Below are positions 1 to 6,769 of a stretch of DNA of 10,337 bases, one piece after another (the first letter of the stretch is position 1; each line of letters opens with the position of its first letter). The notes under the pieces were generated by a model. The model did no database searches. It was not told the DNA's origin and saw only the letters and a list, made by a program, of their open reading frames with translations. The stretch covers positions 1-10,337 of the forward strand of contig CAUGVQ010000075.1 of NCBI GenBank assembly GCA_959602875.1, read 5' to 3'. The stretch comes from an uncultured Collinsella sp. Lineage in GTDB: Bacteria; Actinomycetota; Coriobacteriia; Coriobacteriales; Coriobacteriaceae. The position numbers were made by a program, and so were the translations under genes.

Positions 1-30
1 GTTCTCGCGAAGGCGGTCCCAGATTCCCAT
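1..30 (-). CDS. Start of an unidentified protein, cut by the window edge
   Basis: Only ten codons are visible, reading M-G-I-W-D-R-L-R-E-N from an ATG at 30-28. A GGAGG ribosome binding site lies four bases upstream (35-39 on the plus strand). The start is 24 bases beyond the stop of the Gfo/Idh oxidoreductase on the same strand, so it is probably the next gene of that operon. Many small bacterial proteins begin with a similar M-G-hydrophobic-aromatic-D stretch, PspA-like proteins among them, but ten residues cannot identify a family and I assign no function. Confidence 0.55.
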   Translation of the reverse strand, partial: MGIWDRLREN

Positions 31-54
31 GATGCCTCCAATCGGTAGCGCACT

Positions 55-1146
55 TTAGCGAGCGTCTGCGGGAAAGACGATGCCCGCCTGGCGGCGCGCC
101 TCATCCATAAGGGCGATCGAGGTGAGGGTCACCTCGCGGAAGTACCCGACGGTGCCAAACGGTCCGGCCGCCGCCTCGAGCGGGTCCGCGCCCGCGCGCA
201 CGGCCTCCACCGCCGCCGCAAAGTCGGCGAGCTCGTACGCCATGGTGTTCGCGCAGCCGGGGAGCTCGAGCTCGCGGCTGTGTGCGCCCTCGGCGGGACG
301 CACCTCCTTGGCGGCGCCGCGCAGCGCCCGGCCGCGGTAGTCGATGCGCGCCTGCATGGGGACGGATACGCCCGCAAAACTGAGCGTCGCCTCCTCGCCC
401 TCGATCTGGCAGGGGAGGTTGTCGTTGGTGATCTTGGCGTAGCTCAGCGTGGCGGACATATGCGGGTAGCGGGCGACGATGGTGCCCGCACCGTCGAGCG
501 CGCCCGCGGTGAGCTCGCGCGTGTCCTCGTCGAGCAGGACGGGCGTGCAGGTTATGGCGTCCGGCTTGCCAAAGAGAGCGATGAGCGCCTCAACGCAGTA
601 CACGCCGATGTCCATAAGCGCGCCCGAGGCCATCCGGCAATCGAAGATGTTGGTCTGCCGCCCGGCAAGAATCTCGTCGTAGCGCGAGGAGTACTTGCCA
701 AAGCGCAGGTCCGCGCGGCGAATGCGGCCGAGCTCGCCGAGCGCGTCCCGCACCGCCCAAAAGGCGGGGTCGTGCACCGGGCGCATGGCCTCGAGCGCGA
801 CGACGCCTGCATCGCGCGCCGCGTCGAGCACCGCCTTGGCCTCGCGCTCATTTGCACCGAGGGGTTTCTCCACCATCACGTGCTTGCCGCCCGCGATGCA
901 CGTGAGCGCCTGCTCGGCGTGGAGGGCGTTGGGGCTGCCGATGTAGACGGCATCCACCGCGTCGCTCGCCGCAAGCTCGCCCAGGTCGCTGAAGGGGAGT
1001 GTGCCGCCGCGCTCGGAGGTGAAGCTCGCCGCGCGCTCGGCGTTGCGCGAGAGCGTGCCCACAAAGACGGCGTCTGCGCTCTCGTTCACGACCTCGATGA
1101 AGTCGCTCGTGATCATGCTGGTGCCGATGGTGGCGATGCGAAGCAT
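55..1146 (-). CDS. Gfo/Idh/MocA family NAD(P)-dependent oxidoreductase
   Basis: This 363-residue cytoplasmic protein has the usual length and two-domain order of the family. The N-terminal Rossmann fold starts with a beta strand and the nucleotide-binding turn IGTSMI (residues 7-12), a degenerate form of GxGxxG. The strand YIGSPNALHAEQA (68-80) follows, then the hallmark EKP (93-95), whose Lys94 is the expected catalytic and cofactor-contacting residue. The C-terminal substrate domain carries DIGVY (179-183), the typical D-x-G-x-Y helix. Members oxidise or reduce sugars, inositols or related polyols; the substrate cannot be read from the sequence. Start: ATG at 1146-1144 with a GGGGG-type binding site seven bases upstream. 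The gene lies 42 bases after rnhA and 24 bases before the next gene, so it is probably co-transcribed with both. Family assignment is firm; the substrate is unknown. Confidence 0.93.
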   Translation of the reverse strand: MLRIATIGTSMITSDFIEVVNESADAVFVGTLSRNAERAASFTSERGGTLPFSDLGELAASDAVDAVYIGSPNALHAEQALTCIAGGKHVMVEKPLGANEREAKAVLDAARDAGVVALEAMRPVHDPAFWAVRDALGELGRIRRADLRFGKYSSRYDEILAGRQTNIFDCRMASGALMDIGVYCVEALIALFGKPDAITCTPVLLDEDTRELTAGALDGAGTIVARYPHMSATLSYAKITNDNLPCQIEGEEATLSFAGVSVPMQARIDYRGRALRGAAKEVRPAEGAHSRELELPGCANTMAYELADFAAAVEAVRAGADPLEAAAGPFGTVGYFREVTLTSIALMDEARRQAGIVFPADAR

Positions 1147-1188
1147 GGATGAACCCCCGTTCGGTTTCGGTCCCGCCGGCCCTGCCTA

Positions 1189-1677
1189 TCAGTCCGCGTC
1201 GTCTGCGGTAAAGCCGGCGTCTTCGCTCAGTCTACCCGAATCTGCGGCGGTCGTTGCGAGCTCGTCGCAGCGCTCGTTCTCCGGGTGGCCGGCATGGCCC
1301 TTCACCCACGTGAACGTGACCGTGTGCGGCTCCTTGGCAGCAAGCAGGCGCTGCCAGAGGTCGATGTTTTTGACGGGCTTTTTGTTTGCGGTCTTCCATC
1401 CGCGGCGGATCCAGCCCTCGATCCAGTGCTGGTTGAAGGCGTTGACCACGTACTGCGAGTCGGAATGCACCTCGACCTCGCAGGGACGGTTCAGCGTCTC
1501 GAGCGCCACGATGACCGCCATGAGCTCCATGCGGTTGTTGGTGGTGAGGCGGTACCCGCCCGAGAGCTCGCGCGTGAACGTCTCTCCCGCGCGGTTGGTG
1601 TAGGAGAGTATCGCGCCAAACCCGCCGTTGCCGGGGTTGCCGCGCGCCGAGCCGTCGGTATAGATCGTGACCTTCAC
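1189..1677 (-). CDS. rnhA: Ribonuclease HI
   Basis: The enzyme cleaves the RNA strand of RNA-DNA hybrids, removing R-loops and primer remnants. The 162-residue protein is close to the usual bacterial length of about 155. All expected active-site residues are present: Asp8 in YTDGSARGNPG, Glu51 in NNRMEL, Asp73 in HSDSQYV, and His128 with Asp138 in the VKGHAGHPENERCD region. The basic handle segment around WIRRGWKTANKKPVK (89-103) is also kept, as in the E. coli type. A longer reading frame extends to 1755, but I chose the GTG at 1677-1675 because the protein family begins there and an AGAAAGGCGG binding site lies just upstream. The last 18 residues form an acidic tail beyond the catalytic core. 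It is the first gene of a minus-strand unit with its own putative promoter at 1726-1755. Confidence 0.96.
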   Translation of the reverse strand: MKVTIYTDGSARGNPGNGGFGAILSYTNRAGETFTRELSGGYRLTTNNRMELMAVIVALETLNRPCEVEVHSDSQYVVNAFNQHWIEGWIRRGWKTANKKPVKNIDLWQRLLAAKEPHTVTFTWVKGHAGHPENERCDELATTAADSGRLSEDAGFTADDAD

Positions 1678-1725
1678 GAAGCCGCCTTTCTGTACGCGCC
1701 CCGCCCGTGTGGGGTCGCGCCCTGC

Positions 1726-1755
1726 ATTATCCCCCAGAACCGCCCGGCGAGACAA
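1726..1755 (-). promoter_or_regulatory. Putative sigma-70-type promoter for rnhA
   Basis: On the minus strand, TTGTCT (1755-1750) and GATAAT (1731-1726) are separated by 18 bases. The -10 matches consensus at 5 of 6 positions and the -35 at 4 of 6. The predicted transcription start is near 1719, about 40 bases before the rnhA GTG. Position and spacing fit, but this is pattern matching only. Confidence 0.45.
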
Positions 1756-1788
1756 ACGCCGCGCCTTTGCACGGGGCTTACGGTGCGC

Positions 1789-1819
1789 TTGCGGGCTCCT
1801 GTTGGGCGCGCGCTAGCCT
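1789..1819 (+). promoter_or_regulatory. Weak candidate promoter for the small membrane protein
   Basis: TTGCGG (1789-1794) and TAGCCT (1814-1819) are 19 bases apart, upstream of the ribosome binding site of the small gene at 1846. Both the spacing and the -10 are poor. An alternative is TTGGGC (1802-1807), 17 bases, CATACG (1825-1830). One of these probably lies near the real promoter, because the small gene diverges from rnhA and needs its own start. Confidence 0.25.
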
Positions 1820-1845
1820 AGATGCATACGACGAAAGGGGGGGAC

Positions 1846-1971
1846 ATGTCGATCATCGCTGCCGGTGTGCTCATGGCGGGAGGCATCGCAGCGCTTCTGG
1901 CGTCCGATTGGGCGCACGCGCTCGAGGATGCCGCGGACGAGGTCTCCGTAGAGGAGGACCTCCAGCGGTAG
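1846..1971 (+). CDS. Small single-span membrane protein, unknown function (41 aa)
   Basis: I do not recognise this gene. It is supported by a strong AAAGGGGG ribosome binding site (from 1834) at good distance from the ATG, and by a clean TAG stop. The product is 41 residues. Residues 3-19 (IIAAGVLMAGGIAALLA) form one short, uncharged, Ala/Gly/Leu-rich hydrophobic stretch fit to cross a membrane. After SDWAHALEDA comes an acidic tail with seven Asp/Glu among residues 27-38. There is no cysteine, so it is not a lipoprotein. An in-frame ATG at 1822 would add eight residues but lacks a good binding site. The gene stands alone between divergent rnhA and the aldo/keto reductase, 98 bases upstream of the latter on the same strand. 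It could be a regulatory micro-membrane protein or a chance frame; the binding site and composition favour a real gene. Confidence 0.55.
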   Translation: MSIIAAGVLMAGGIAALLASDWAHALEDAADEVSVEEDLQR

Positions 1972-2000
1972 GGCCGCGCGGCCTTGCGCTCCCGCGGCCC
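1971..2000 (+). terminator. GC-rich stem-loop after the small gene, possible terminator
   Basis: GGGCCGCG (1971-1978) pairs perfectly with CGCGGCCC (1993-2000) around a 14-base loop, starting at the last base of the small gene's stop codon. The following sequence (TGCGCGCCTTGTGTCCGTCTT) is only mildly T-rich, so it is at best a weak intrinsic terminator. The left arm is also part of a 12-base perfect palindrome, GGCCGCGCGGCC (1972-1983). Confidence 0.35.
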
Positions 2001-2008
2001 TGCGCGCC

Positions 2009-2038
2009 TTGTGTCCGTCTTGCACCGCGCGGTACACT
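2009..2038 (+). promoter_or_regulatory. Candidate promoter for the aldo/keto reductase - nfo unit
   Basis: TTGTGT (2009-2014) and TACACT (2033-2038) are separated by 18 bases, about 30 bases upstream of the reductase ATG. The -10 matches TATAAT at four positions. It is the best candidate in the 98-base gap, where a stem-loop precedes it, which would suit a new transcription unit. Confidence 0.35.
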
Positions 2039-2069
2039 TGCGGGCGACGTCCGTCGTCCGAGGAGGGCT

Positions 2070-3260
2070 ATGCAGTACCGCACCGACCCCAAGACCAACA
2101 ACCGCATCTCCGCCCTCGGCCTGGGGTGCATGCGCTTTCCCGCTACCGTGCCGGGGCGCCCGGATGCCCGCGCTGCCGAGACCATTATCGCACGCGCGGT
2201 CGAGCGCGGGATAAACTACCTCGACACGGCCTACCTCTACCCGGGAAACGAGGCGTGCGTGGGCGCTGCGCTCGAGCGCTTGGGCCTGCGAGATAAGGTG
2301 TTTCTCGCCACGAAGCTCCCGCACGGGTCCTGCAAGCGCCCGGAGGACTTCGACCGGTTCTTTACCGAGCAGCTGCGCCGCCTGCGCACGGACCGCATCG
2401 ACTACTACCTCATCCATAACGTGACGAGCCCTGCCCAGTGGGAGCGCCTGCGCGCGCTCGGCATCGAGGCGTGGATCGCGCGCCAGAAGGAGGCGGGGCG
2501 CATCGGCGCCATCGGCTTCTCCTATCATGGCAGCACCGGCGACTTCACAACGCTGCTCGACGCCTATGCGTGGGACTTCTGTCAGATTCAGTACAACTAC
2601 GCCGGTGAGAACTACCAGGCGGGCACGGCTGGCCTCAAGGCGGCTGCGGCGCGCGGGCTCGCGGTGTTTGTGATGGAGCCGCTTCTGGGCGGTAGGCTCG
2701 CCGGTAAGCTGCCCCCCGATGCCAAGCGCATCCTCGAGGGGGCGAGAACCGAGCTGCTCGACACGCCCGCCGCCTGGGGGCTCGCCTGGGTGTGGGACCA
2801 TCCCGAGGTGACGATGCTGCTCTCGGGCATGGCGTCGCCCGAGCAGGTGGACGAGAACGCCCGGACCGCCTCCGGTGCGCTCGCAGGCGGCCTCACCGAG
2901 GAGGAACATGCGGTTATCGAGCGCGTGCGCGCCGTCTTTGAGCGGGCCAATCGCGTGCCCTGTACGGGGTGCAACTACTGCATGCCCTGCCCGCAGGGGA
3001 TCAACATCCCGGGGTGTTTTGCGGCGTACAACGCCTCGTTTGCGCACAGCTGGTTCACCGGCGTGGCGCAGTACTTCACGGCGTCTGCCATCAGAAGCGG
3101 GCATCCCAAGCTCGCGACCAACTGCGTGCGCTGCGGTGCGTGCATGCGGCATTGTCCCCAGCACATAGAGATTCCCGACCGCCTGGACGATGTGCGTCGC
3201 CGTCTCACGCCGGGGCCGGTGGGGGCGGCGCTCCGCCTGCTTGCGCGGCGCGATCGCTAG
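2070..3260 (+). CDS. Aldo/keto reductase with C-terminal 4Fe-4S ferredoxin-like domain
   Basis: This 396-residue protein joins a TIM-barrel aldo/keto reductase to a ferredoxin-like tail, the domain order of the COG1453 group. The catalytic tetrad is complete: Asp52 and Tyr55 (YLDTAYLY), Lys82 (LATKLP) and His116 (YLIHN). The tail has two cysteine motifs: C298-C301-C304-C307-P (CTGCNYCMPCP), and C352-C355-C358-C362-P (CVRCGACMRHCP). Between them the chain has an extra Cys316. The enzyme presumably reduces or oxidises a carbonyl compound in the cytoplasm; the clusters suggest coupling to ferredoxin-type electron carriers instead of, or besides, NAD(P)H, which is inference. The frame is open back to 1707, but the family's start MQYR and AGGAGG at 2061-2066 place the ATG at 2070. 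The three-base spacing is unusually short. Substrate unknown. It lies 22 bases upstream of nfo, so the two are very likely co-transcribed. Confidence 0.93.
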   Translation: MQYRTDPKTNNRISALGLGCMRFPATVPGRPDARAAETIIARAVERGINYLDTAYLYPGNEACVGAALERLGLRDKVFLATKLPHGSCKRPEDFDRFFTEQLRRLRTDRIDYYLIHNVTSPAQWERLRALGIEAWIARQKEAGRIGAIGFSYHGSTGDFTTLLDAYAWDFCQIQYNYAGENYQAGTAGLKAAAARGLAVFVMEPLLGGRLAGKLPPDAKRILEGARTELLDTPAAWGLAWVWDHPEVTMLLSGMASPEQVDENARTASGALAGGLTEEEHAVIERVRAVFERANRVPCTGCNYCMPCPQGINIPGCFAAYNASFAHSWFTGVAQYFTASAIRSGHPKLATNCVRCGACMRHCPQHIEIPDRLDDVRRRLTPGPVGAALRLLARRDR

Positions 3261-3282
3261 AAACAGAGATTAAGGATCTGCC

Positions 3283-4149
3283 ATGTTCTATGTAGGATGC
3301 CATCTCTCCATCAGCCAGGGCTTTGAGGCCATGGGGCGCACGGCGTTATCAATCGGCGCCAATACCTTTGCGTTCTTCACGCGCAACCCGCGCGGCGGCA
3401 GCGTGCGCGAGCTCGATCTGGAGGATATCGCGCGCCTGCGCAACCTTATGGACGAGCACGGCTTTGGCCCGCTCGTGGCGCATGCCCCTTACACGTACAA
3501 CCCGTGCTCCGCTAAGGAGCGGGCACGCGAGTTTGCGCTCGAGGCCATGGGCGAGGACCTCCGCCGCATGGAGGCGCTGCCGGGGATGTACTACAACTTC
3601 CATCCCGGCGCGCACGTGGGCCAGGGCGTGGAGCGTGGCATCGAGCTCATATCCGACGTGCTTTGTCAGGTGATGTTTGAGGGCATGCGCACGCGCGTGC
3701 TTCTTGAGACCATGGCGGGCAAGGGAACTGAGGTGGGGAGCCGCTTTGAGGAGCTCGCCACCATCATCGAGCGCGTGGAGACGGCCCGCCCCGAGCTCGC
3801 GGGAAACCTTGGCGTCTGCCTCGATACATGCCACGTGGGCGATGCGGGTTATGACATCGTGCACGACTTGGACGGCGTGCTTTCTGAGTTCGATTGCGTG
3901 GTGGGGCTCGAGCGCCTCTGCGCGGTGCATCTCAACGACTCCAAGAACCCGGTGGGTGCGCACAAGGACCGGCATGCCTGCCTTGGCGAGGGCTATCTGG
4001 GCAGCGCCGAGCTGGGCGGCGGCTGGGATGTGCTTGCCGCCGTGGTGAACCACCCTGCGCTCGCGCATCTCCCGTTCATTTTGGAGACGCCCAACGACCT
4101 CGATGGCTATGCGCGCGAGATTGCGGAGCTGAGAAGGCTGCGCGCCTAG
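3283..4149 (+). CDS. nfo: Endonuclease IV (AP endonuclease, deoxyribonuclease IV)
   Basis: The enzyme cuts the DNA backbone 5' of abasic sites in base excision repair and removes blocked 3' ends. The 288-residue TIM-barrel protein has the usual length. The trinuclear zinc ligands of the E. coli enzyme have clear counterparts: His67 (VAHAPY), His107 (NFHPGAHVGQG), Glu142 (LLETMAGKGTE), Asp181 and His184 (CLDTCHVGDAG), His216 (VHLNDSK), Asp229 and His231 (HKDRH), and Glu268 (ILETP). ATG at 3283 follows an AAGGA site six bases upstream. Only 22 bases separate it from the aldo/keto reductase, with no promoter seen between, so it probably depends on that gene's transcript. Its TAG stop (4147-4149) overlaps the stop of the convergent hexosaminidase. 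Identification is firm. Confidence 0.97.
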   Translation: MFYVGCHLSISQGFEAMGRTALSIGANTFAFFTRNPRGGSVRELDLEDIARLRNLMDEHGFGPLVAHAPYTYNPCSAKERAREFALEAMGEDLRRMEALPGMYYNFHPGAHVGQGVERGIELISDVLCQVMFEGMRTRVLLETMAGKGTEVGSRFEELATIIERVETARPELAGNLGVCLDTCHVGDAGYDIVHDLDGVLSEFDCVVGLERLCAVHLNDSKNPVGAHKDRHACLGEGYLGSAELGGGWDVLAAVVNHPALAHLPFILETPNDLDGYAREIAELRRLRA

Positions 4150-4152
4150 GCG
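4143..4152. other. 10-base palindrome holding both convergent stop codons
   Basis: CGCCTAGGCG is a perfect palindrome. Its central CTAG gives the TAG stop of nfo on the plus strand (4147-4149) and the TAG stop of the hexosaminidase on the minus strand (4148-4146). Both proteins therefore end in Ala-stop (GCC TAG), and no intergenic base is left for a terminator. Confidence 0.9.
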
Positions 4153-5396
4153 AGGATGCCCGCCTGCTCCTTTACGGTAAGAACGCGCAGGACGCTCTCG
4201 TCGATGCGCTCCTTGGTGATGGTGCCGGCGTTGACGGCATCGAGGACGCCCTGGTATGCGGCGTTGAGATCCTCGGGCATGAGGAGCATGTCGCCGCCTG
4301 CCTGGAAGAAGCGCACTGCGGCGTCCGCCGGACCGAAGTTCTGCGTGATGGCGCCCATGGAGAACGAGTCGGTGATGATAACGCCCGTGAAGCCGAGCTC
4401 GCCGCGCAAAACGTCGGTGATCATCACCTGCGAGAGCGATGCGGGCAGTCCGTCGGCGGCGAAGTTGGGGGTCTCGATGTGGCCGACCATGACGAAGGGA
4501 CAGCCGGCCTCGATCGCGGAACGGAAGGGGGCGAACTCGCAGGACTCGATCTCCTCGCGGGAGCGCTCGGCGTAGACGGCACCGGTGTGAGAGTCGCCGG
4601 CGGTGTCGCCGTGGCCGGGGAAGTGCTTGGCGCAGGGGAGGGTGCCCGTCTCGAGCATAGCCTCAACCTCTGCGGAGACCATCGAGGCAACGAGCTCAGG
4701 GTCAGACCCAAAGGAGCGCACGCCGATGGCGGTGTTGTTGGGGTTGGTGAGGACGTCGGCATCGGGGGCGAAGTCGAGGTTGAAGCCGATGTCGCGCAGA
4801 TAGGTGCCGATGGACGTGCCGACCTCCGCCGCCCGGGCGGGGTCACCCGTGGCACCGATCTCTGCCATGTTGGGGAACGTGGGCACGTCGAAGAGCCCCG
4901 ACTTGGCGACGCGAGCGACGAGTGTGCCGCCCTCCTCATCGACGCCGAGGAACGGCGGGATGCCGGCACCCGCGGCGCGGCAGAGCTCGTCGGTGCCGGA
5001 GAGCAGGTCGCGGACCTGCTGGGCACCGGTGAGGTTCTGGGCGAAGTAGATGAGGCCGCCCACCGGGATGCGCCCGAGGGCCTCGGCCGTCATGGAACCG
5101 GCGACCGTCGCCACGGAGGCGCCGGTGAGCTTCTCGGGCGTGACGCAGAAGAGTTGGGCGACCTTCTGCTCGAGCGTCATCTTCTCAAGCGTGCGCTCGG
5201 CGAGCGTAGGCTCGGGCTCGGGTTCAGGCTCAGGCTCGGCAGGGGTTTCCTCCGTACCGGGGTGGTCGGAGATCTCGGGCGTTTCGCCGCGCTCGGGCAG
5301 GACGCTCTCCAAGATATCGCAGCCTGCAAGGAGGCCGGTGGCGGCGACTCCGCCCATGGCGACAAGGCCGCGGCGCGTAATGGTCGAACGATGCAT
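4146..5396 (-). CDS. Glycoside hydrolase family 3 beta-N-acetylhexosaminidase, Tat-type lipoprotein
   Basis: This is a 416-residue single-domain GH3 enzyme of the NagZ type, which removes N-acetylglucosamine from muropeptides or related glycans. The acid/base loop KHFPGHGDTAGDSH (257-270) contains the Asp268-His270 dyad typical of NagZ, and the nucleophile is Asp343 in ITDSFSMG. The N-terminus is a secretion signal: twin arginines (T-R-R-G-L-V, 7-12), a hydrophobic stretch and the lipobox LAGC with Cys26, so it is probably exported folded by Tat and lipid-anchored. A proline/glutamate spacer with five Glu-Pro repeats (54-63) separates the anchor from the barrel, as in the lipoprotein NagZ of Bacillus. 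The start at 5396 is chosen over 5438 because GGGAAGGGGGA lies just upstream and the signal peptide begins there. It has its own putative promoter. A role in cell-wall turnover is inferred; dietary or host glycans are an alternative. Confidence 0.93.
   Translation of the reverse strand: MHRSTITRRGLVAMGGVAATGLLAGCDILESVLPERGETPEISDHPGTEETPAEPEPEPEPEPTLAERTLEKMTLEQKVAQLFCVTPEKLTGASVATVAGSMTAEALGRIPVGGLIYFAQNLTGAQQVRDLLSGTDELCRAAGAGIPPFLGVDEEGGTLVARVAKSGLFDVPTFPNMAEIGATGDPARAAEVGTSIGTYLRDIGFNLDFAPDADVLTNPNNTAIGVRSFGSDPELVASMVSAEVEAMLETGTLPCAKHFPGHGDTAGDSHTGAVYAERSREEIESCEFAPFRSAIEAGCPFVMVGHIETPNFAADGLPASLSQVMITDVLRGELGFTGVIITDSFSMGAITQNFGPADAAVRFFQAGGDMLLMPEDLNAAYQGVLDAVNAGTITKERIDESVLRVLTVKEQAGILA
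5208..5237 (-). repeat. Glu-Pro repeat tract in the hexosaminidase linker
   Basis: Ten codons encode five consecutive Glu-Pro pairs (residues 54-63). In DNA this is a near-perfect six-base tandem repeat, GGCTCG with GGTTCA and GGCTCA variants on the plus strand. In-frame gain or loss of units would only change spacer length. Confidence 0.85.
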
Positions 5397-5436
5397 GGCT
5401 TCCCCCTTCCCCGAGCGTTTGCTCCCCAACGCTCTC

Positions 5437-5467
5437 ATAATCCGTCTCGCTGCACAAGAGGTGTCAA
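5437..5467 (-). promoter_or_regulatory. Putative promoter for the hexosaminidase
   Basis: On the minus strand, a consensus -35 TTGACA (5467-5462) is followed after 19 bases by GATTAT (5442-5437). The predicted transcription start is near 5430, about 34 bases before the ATG at 5396. The spacing is long, but the perfect -35 in a 116-base intergenic gap makes it credible. Confidence 0.5.
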
Positions 5468-5493
5468 CGCCTTGTTGCGTCGTTTTGGCGTCG

Positions 5494-5508
5494 CCGGCGC
5501 TGCGCCGG
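5494..5508. other. GC-rich inverted repeat just after the alcohol dehydrogenase stop
   Basis: CCGGCGC (5494-5500) and GCGCCGG (5502-5508) are exact inverted repeats around one base; a real RNA stem would be about five pairs with a five-base loop. It lies five bases beyond the stop of the alcohol dehydrogenase. No T-run follows on the minus strand, so it may aid transcript ending but is not a classical terminator. Confidence 0.35.
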
Positions 5509-5512
5509 TGTC

Positions 5513-6754
5513 CTAGAGCGCGCTTTGGTAGATGGCGCGGGCATCCTCGAGTGTGAGGGTGGCAAATGTGCCAAAGCGCTCGCCGCGCGTCACCTTGAGG
5601 CCCTCGAGCAGCCGGTCGATGTCGCCCGCGGTGATGCCGAGCTCGCCCAAGGTGCGGGGCATGCCGAGCGAGACAAAGAAGTCCTGCAGCTCGTCGATAG
5701 CGGCCTCTACCGCATCTGCCACGGCGCGCTCGGGCGTGATGTCCTCATCGATGCTCGTGAGATCGTCCACCTCGGGGTCGACGGGCTCGATGCCAAAGAC
5801 CTCCTCGGCAAACGTCAGGAAGCGCTCGGGATGCTCGCCCCACACGTAGCGCATCCACGCAGGGAAGATGACCGCGAGCCCCGCGCCGTGGGTGATGGAG
5901 GTGTCGAGGGCGGAGAGCTCATGCTCCATTCCGTGGCATGTCCAGTCGCCGTCGCGCGCGCCGGGGACGTTGAGGCCGCAGCCCGCGAGTCCGTTGTGCG
6001 CGAGCGTGCCCACCCACATGAGGTTCGCGCGCGCGTCGTAGTCGCGCGGATCCTCCATGACGCGGGGTGCCGCCTCTATCGCCGCGCGGATGAGCCCGCA
6101 GGCGATGTGGTCGGTTACGGGCACGGAGGGCTGCCCCGAGAAGAAGCGCTCCATCACGTGGCTGATCATATCGGTGATGCCCGCGGCGGTCTGGTGCGCC
6201 GGCAGCGTGAAGGTGAGCTCGGGGTCCATGATGGCCACGGCGGGGCGGTTGAGGTCGGTGTTGACGCCGCACTTCATGCCCAGCTCGTCGTTTGAGATGA
6301 CGCACGAATCCGACGCCTCGGAGCCCGAGGCGGGGATGGTGAGCACCGCCGCCACGGGAAGGGCGCGCTCTGCGGTGGCGCGCTTGCAGAAGAAGTCCCA
6401 CACGTCGCCCTCGTAGGGCGCGCCGAGCGCGATGGCCTTCGCGGTGTCGATGACAGACCCGCCACCCACAGCGACCACGGCGTCGACCGACTCGCTGCGC
6501 GCCGCCGCGATGCCCTCACGTACGAGGGCGACCTCGGGGTTGGGGCGCACGCCGCCGAGCTCTGCGTGGGCAATACCTGCCTCATCCAGCGAGCGCAGCA
6601 CGCGCTCCAGCGTGCCGGCGCGCACGACCGACCCCTGGCCGTACACTACGAGCACGCGCTTCCAGCCCTGCGCGGCAAGCGTCTCGCCCGTGCGGTCGCA
6701 GGTGCCGCGCCCAAAGACAAAGCGGGTGGGGGAGTAGAAGTTGAAGTCGTTCAC
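5513..6754 (-). CDS. Iron-containing alcohol dehydrogenase (butanol dehydrogenase/YqhD-like)
   Basis: This 413-residue cytoplasmic enzyme should interconvert an aldehyde and an alcohol with NAD(P)H. The N-terminal domain has the family's opening FNFYSPTRFVFG, and the nucleotide-binding GGGSVIDTAK (97-106). The C-terminal helical domain has metal ligands Asp195 and His199 (ITDMISHVME), His274 (HGMEHELSAL) and His289 (THGAGLA), aligned with the iron or zinc ligands of FucO and YqhD. Residues 322-342 form an acidic stretch (PVDPEVDDLTSIDEDI) that looks longer than usual. A TTG-started frame reaches 6784, but GAGGAGG at 6766-6760, five bases before the GTG at 6754, sets the start. It lies 50 bases after the YolD-like gene with no clear promoter between, so it may belong to the SOS-controlled polymerase operon. 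The substrate is unknown; aldehyde detoxification or fermentation are both possible. Confidence 0.94.
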   Translation of the reverse strand: MNDFNFYSPTRFVFGRGTCDRTGETLAAQGWKRVLVVYGQGSVVRAGTLERVLRSLDEAGIAHAELGGVRPNPEVALVREGIAAARSESVDAVVAVGGGSVIDTAKAIALGAPYEGDVWDFFCKRATAERALPVAAVLTIPASGSEASDSCVISNDELGMKCGVNTDLNRPAVAIMDPELTFTLPAHQTAAGITDMISHVMERFFSGQPSVPVTDHIACGLIRAAIEAAPRVMEDPRDYDARANLMWVGTLAHNGLAGCGLNVPGARDGDWTCHGMEHELSALDTSITHGAGLAVIFPAWMRYVWGEHPERFLTFAEEVFGIEPVDPEVDDLTSIDEDITPERAVADAVEAAIDELQDFFVSLGMPRTLGELGITAGDIDRLLEGLKVTRGERFGTFATLTLEDARAIYQSAL

Positions 6755-6769
6755 AAAAGCCTCCTCGAC

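Noticed and set aside
1707..2069. N-terminal extension of the aldo/keto reductase by 121 codons
   Set aside because: The extension is Arg/Gly/Ala-rich, overlaps the small membrane protein and a stem-loop, and precedes the family's normal start, which has its own AGGAGG.
1818..3164. A 448-codon minus-strand frame opposite the aldo/keto reductase
   Set aside because: It is a shadow of a gene with an intact catalytic tetrad and iron-sulfur motifs; its product has no recognisable domain.
3894..5516. A 540-codon open frame on the plus strand opposite the hexosaminidase
   Set aside because: It is antisense to a gene with complete catalytic motifs and a signal peptide; its product is rich in Gly, Ala, Arg, Glu and His with no recognisable domain, as expected for a shadow frame in GC-rich DNA.
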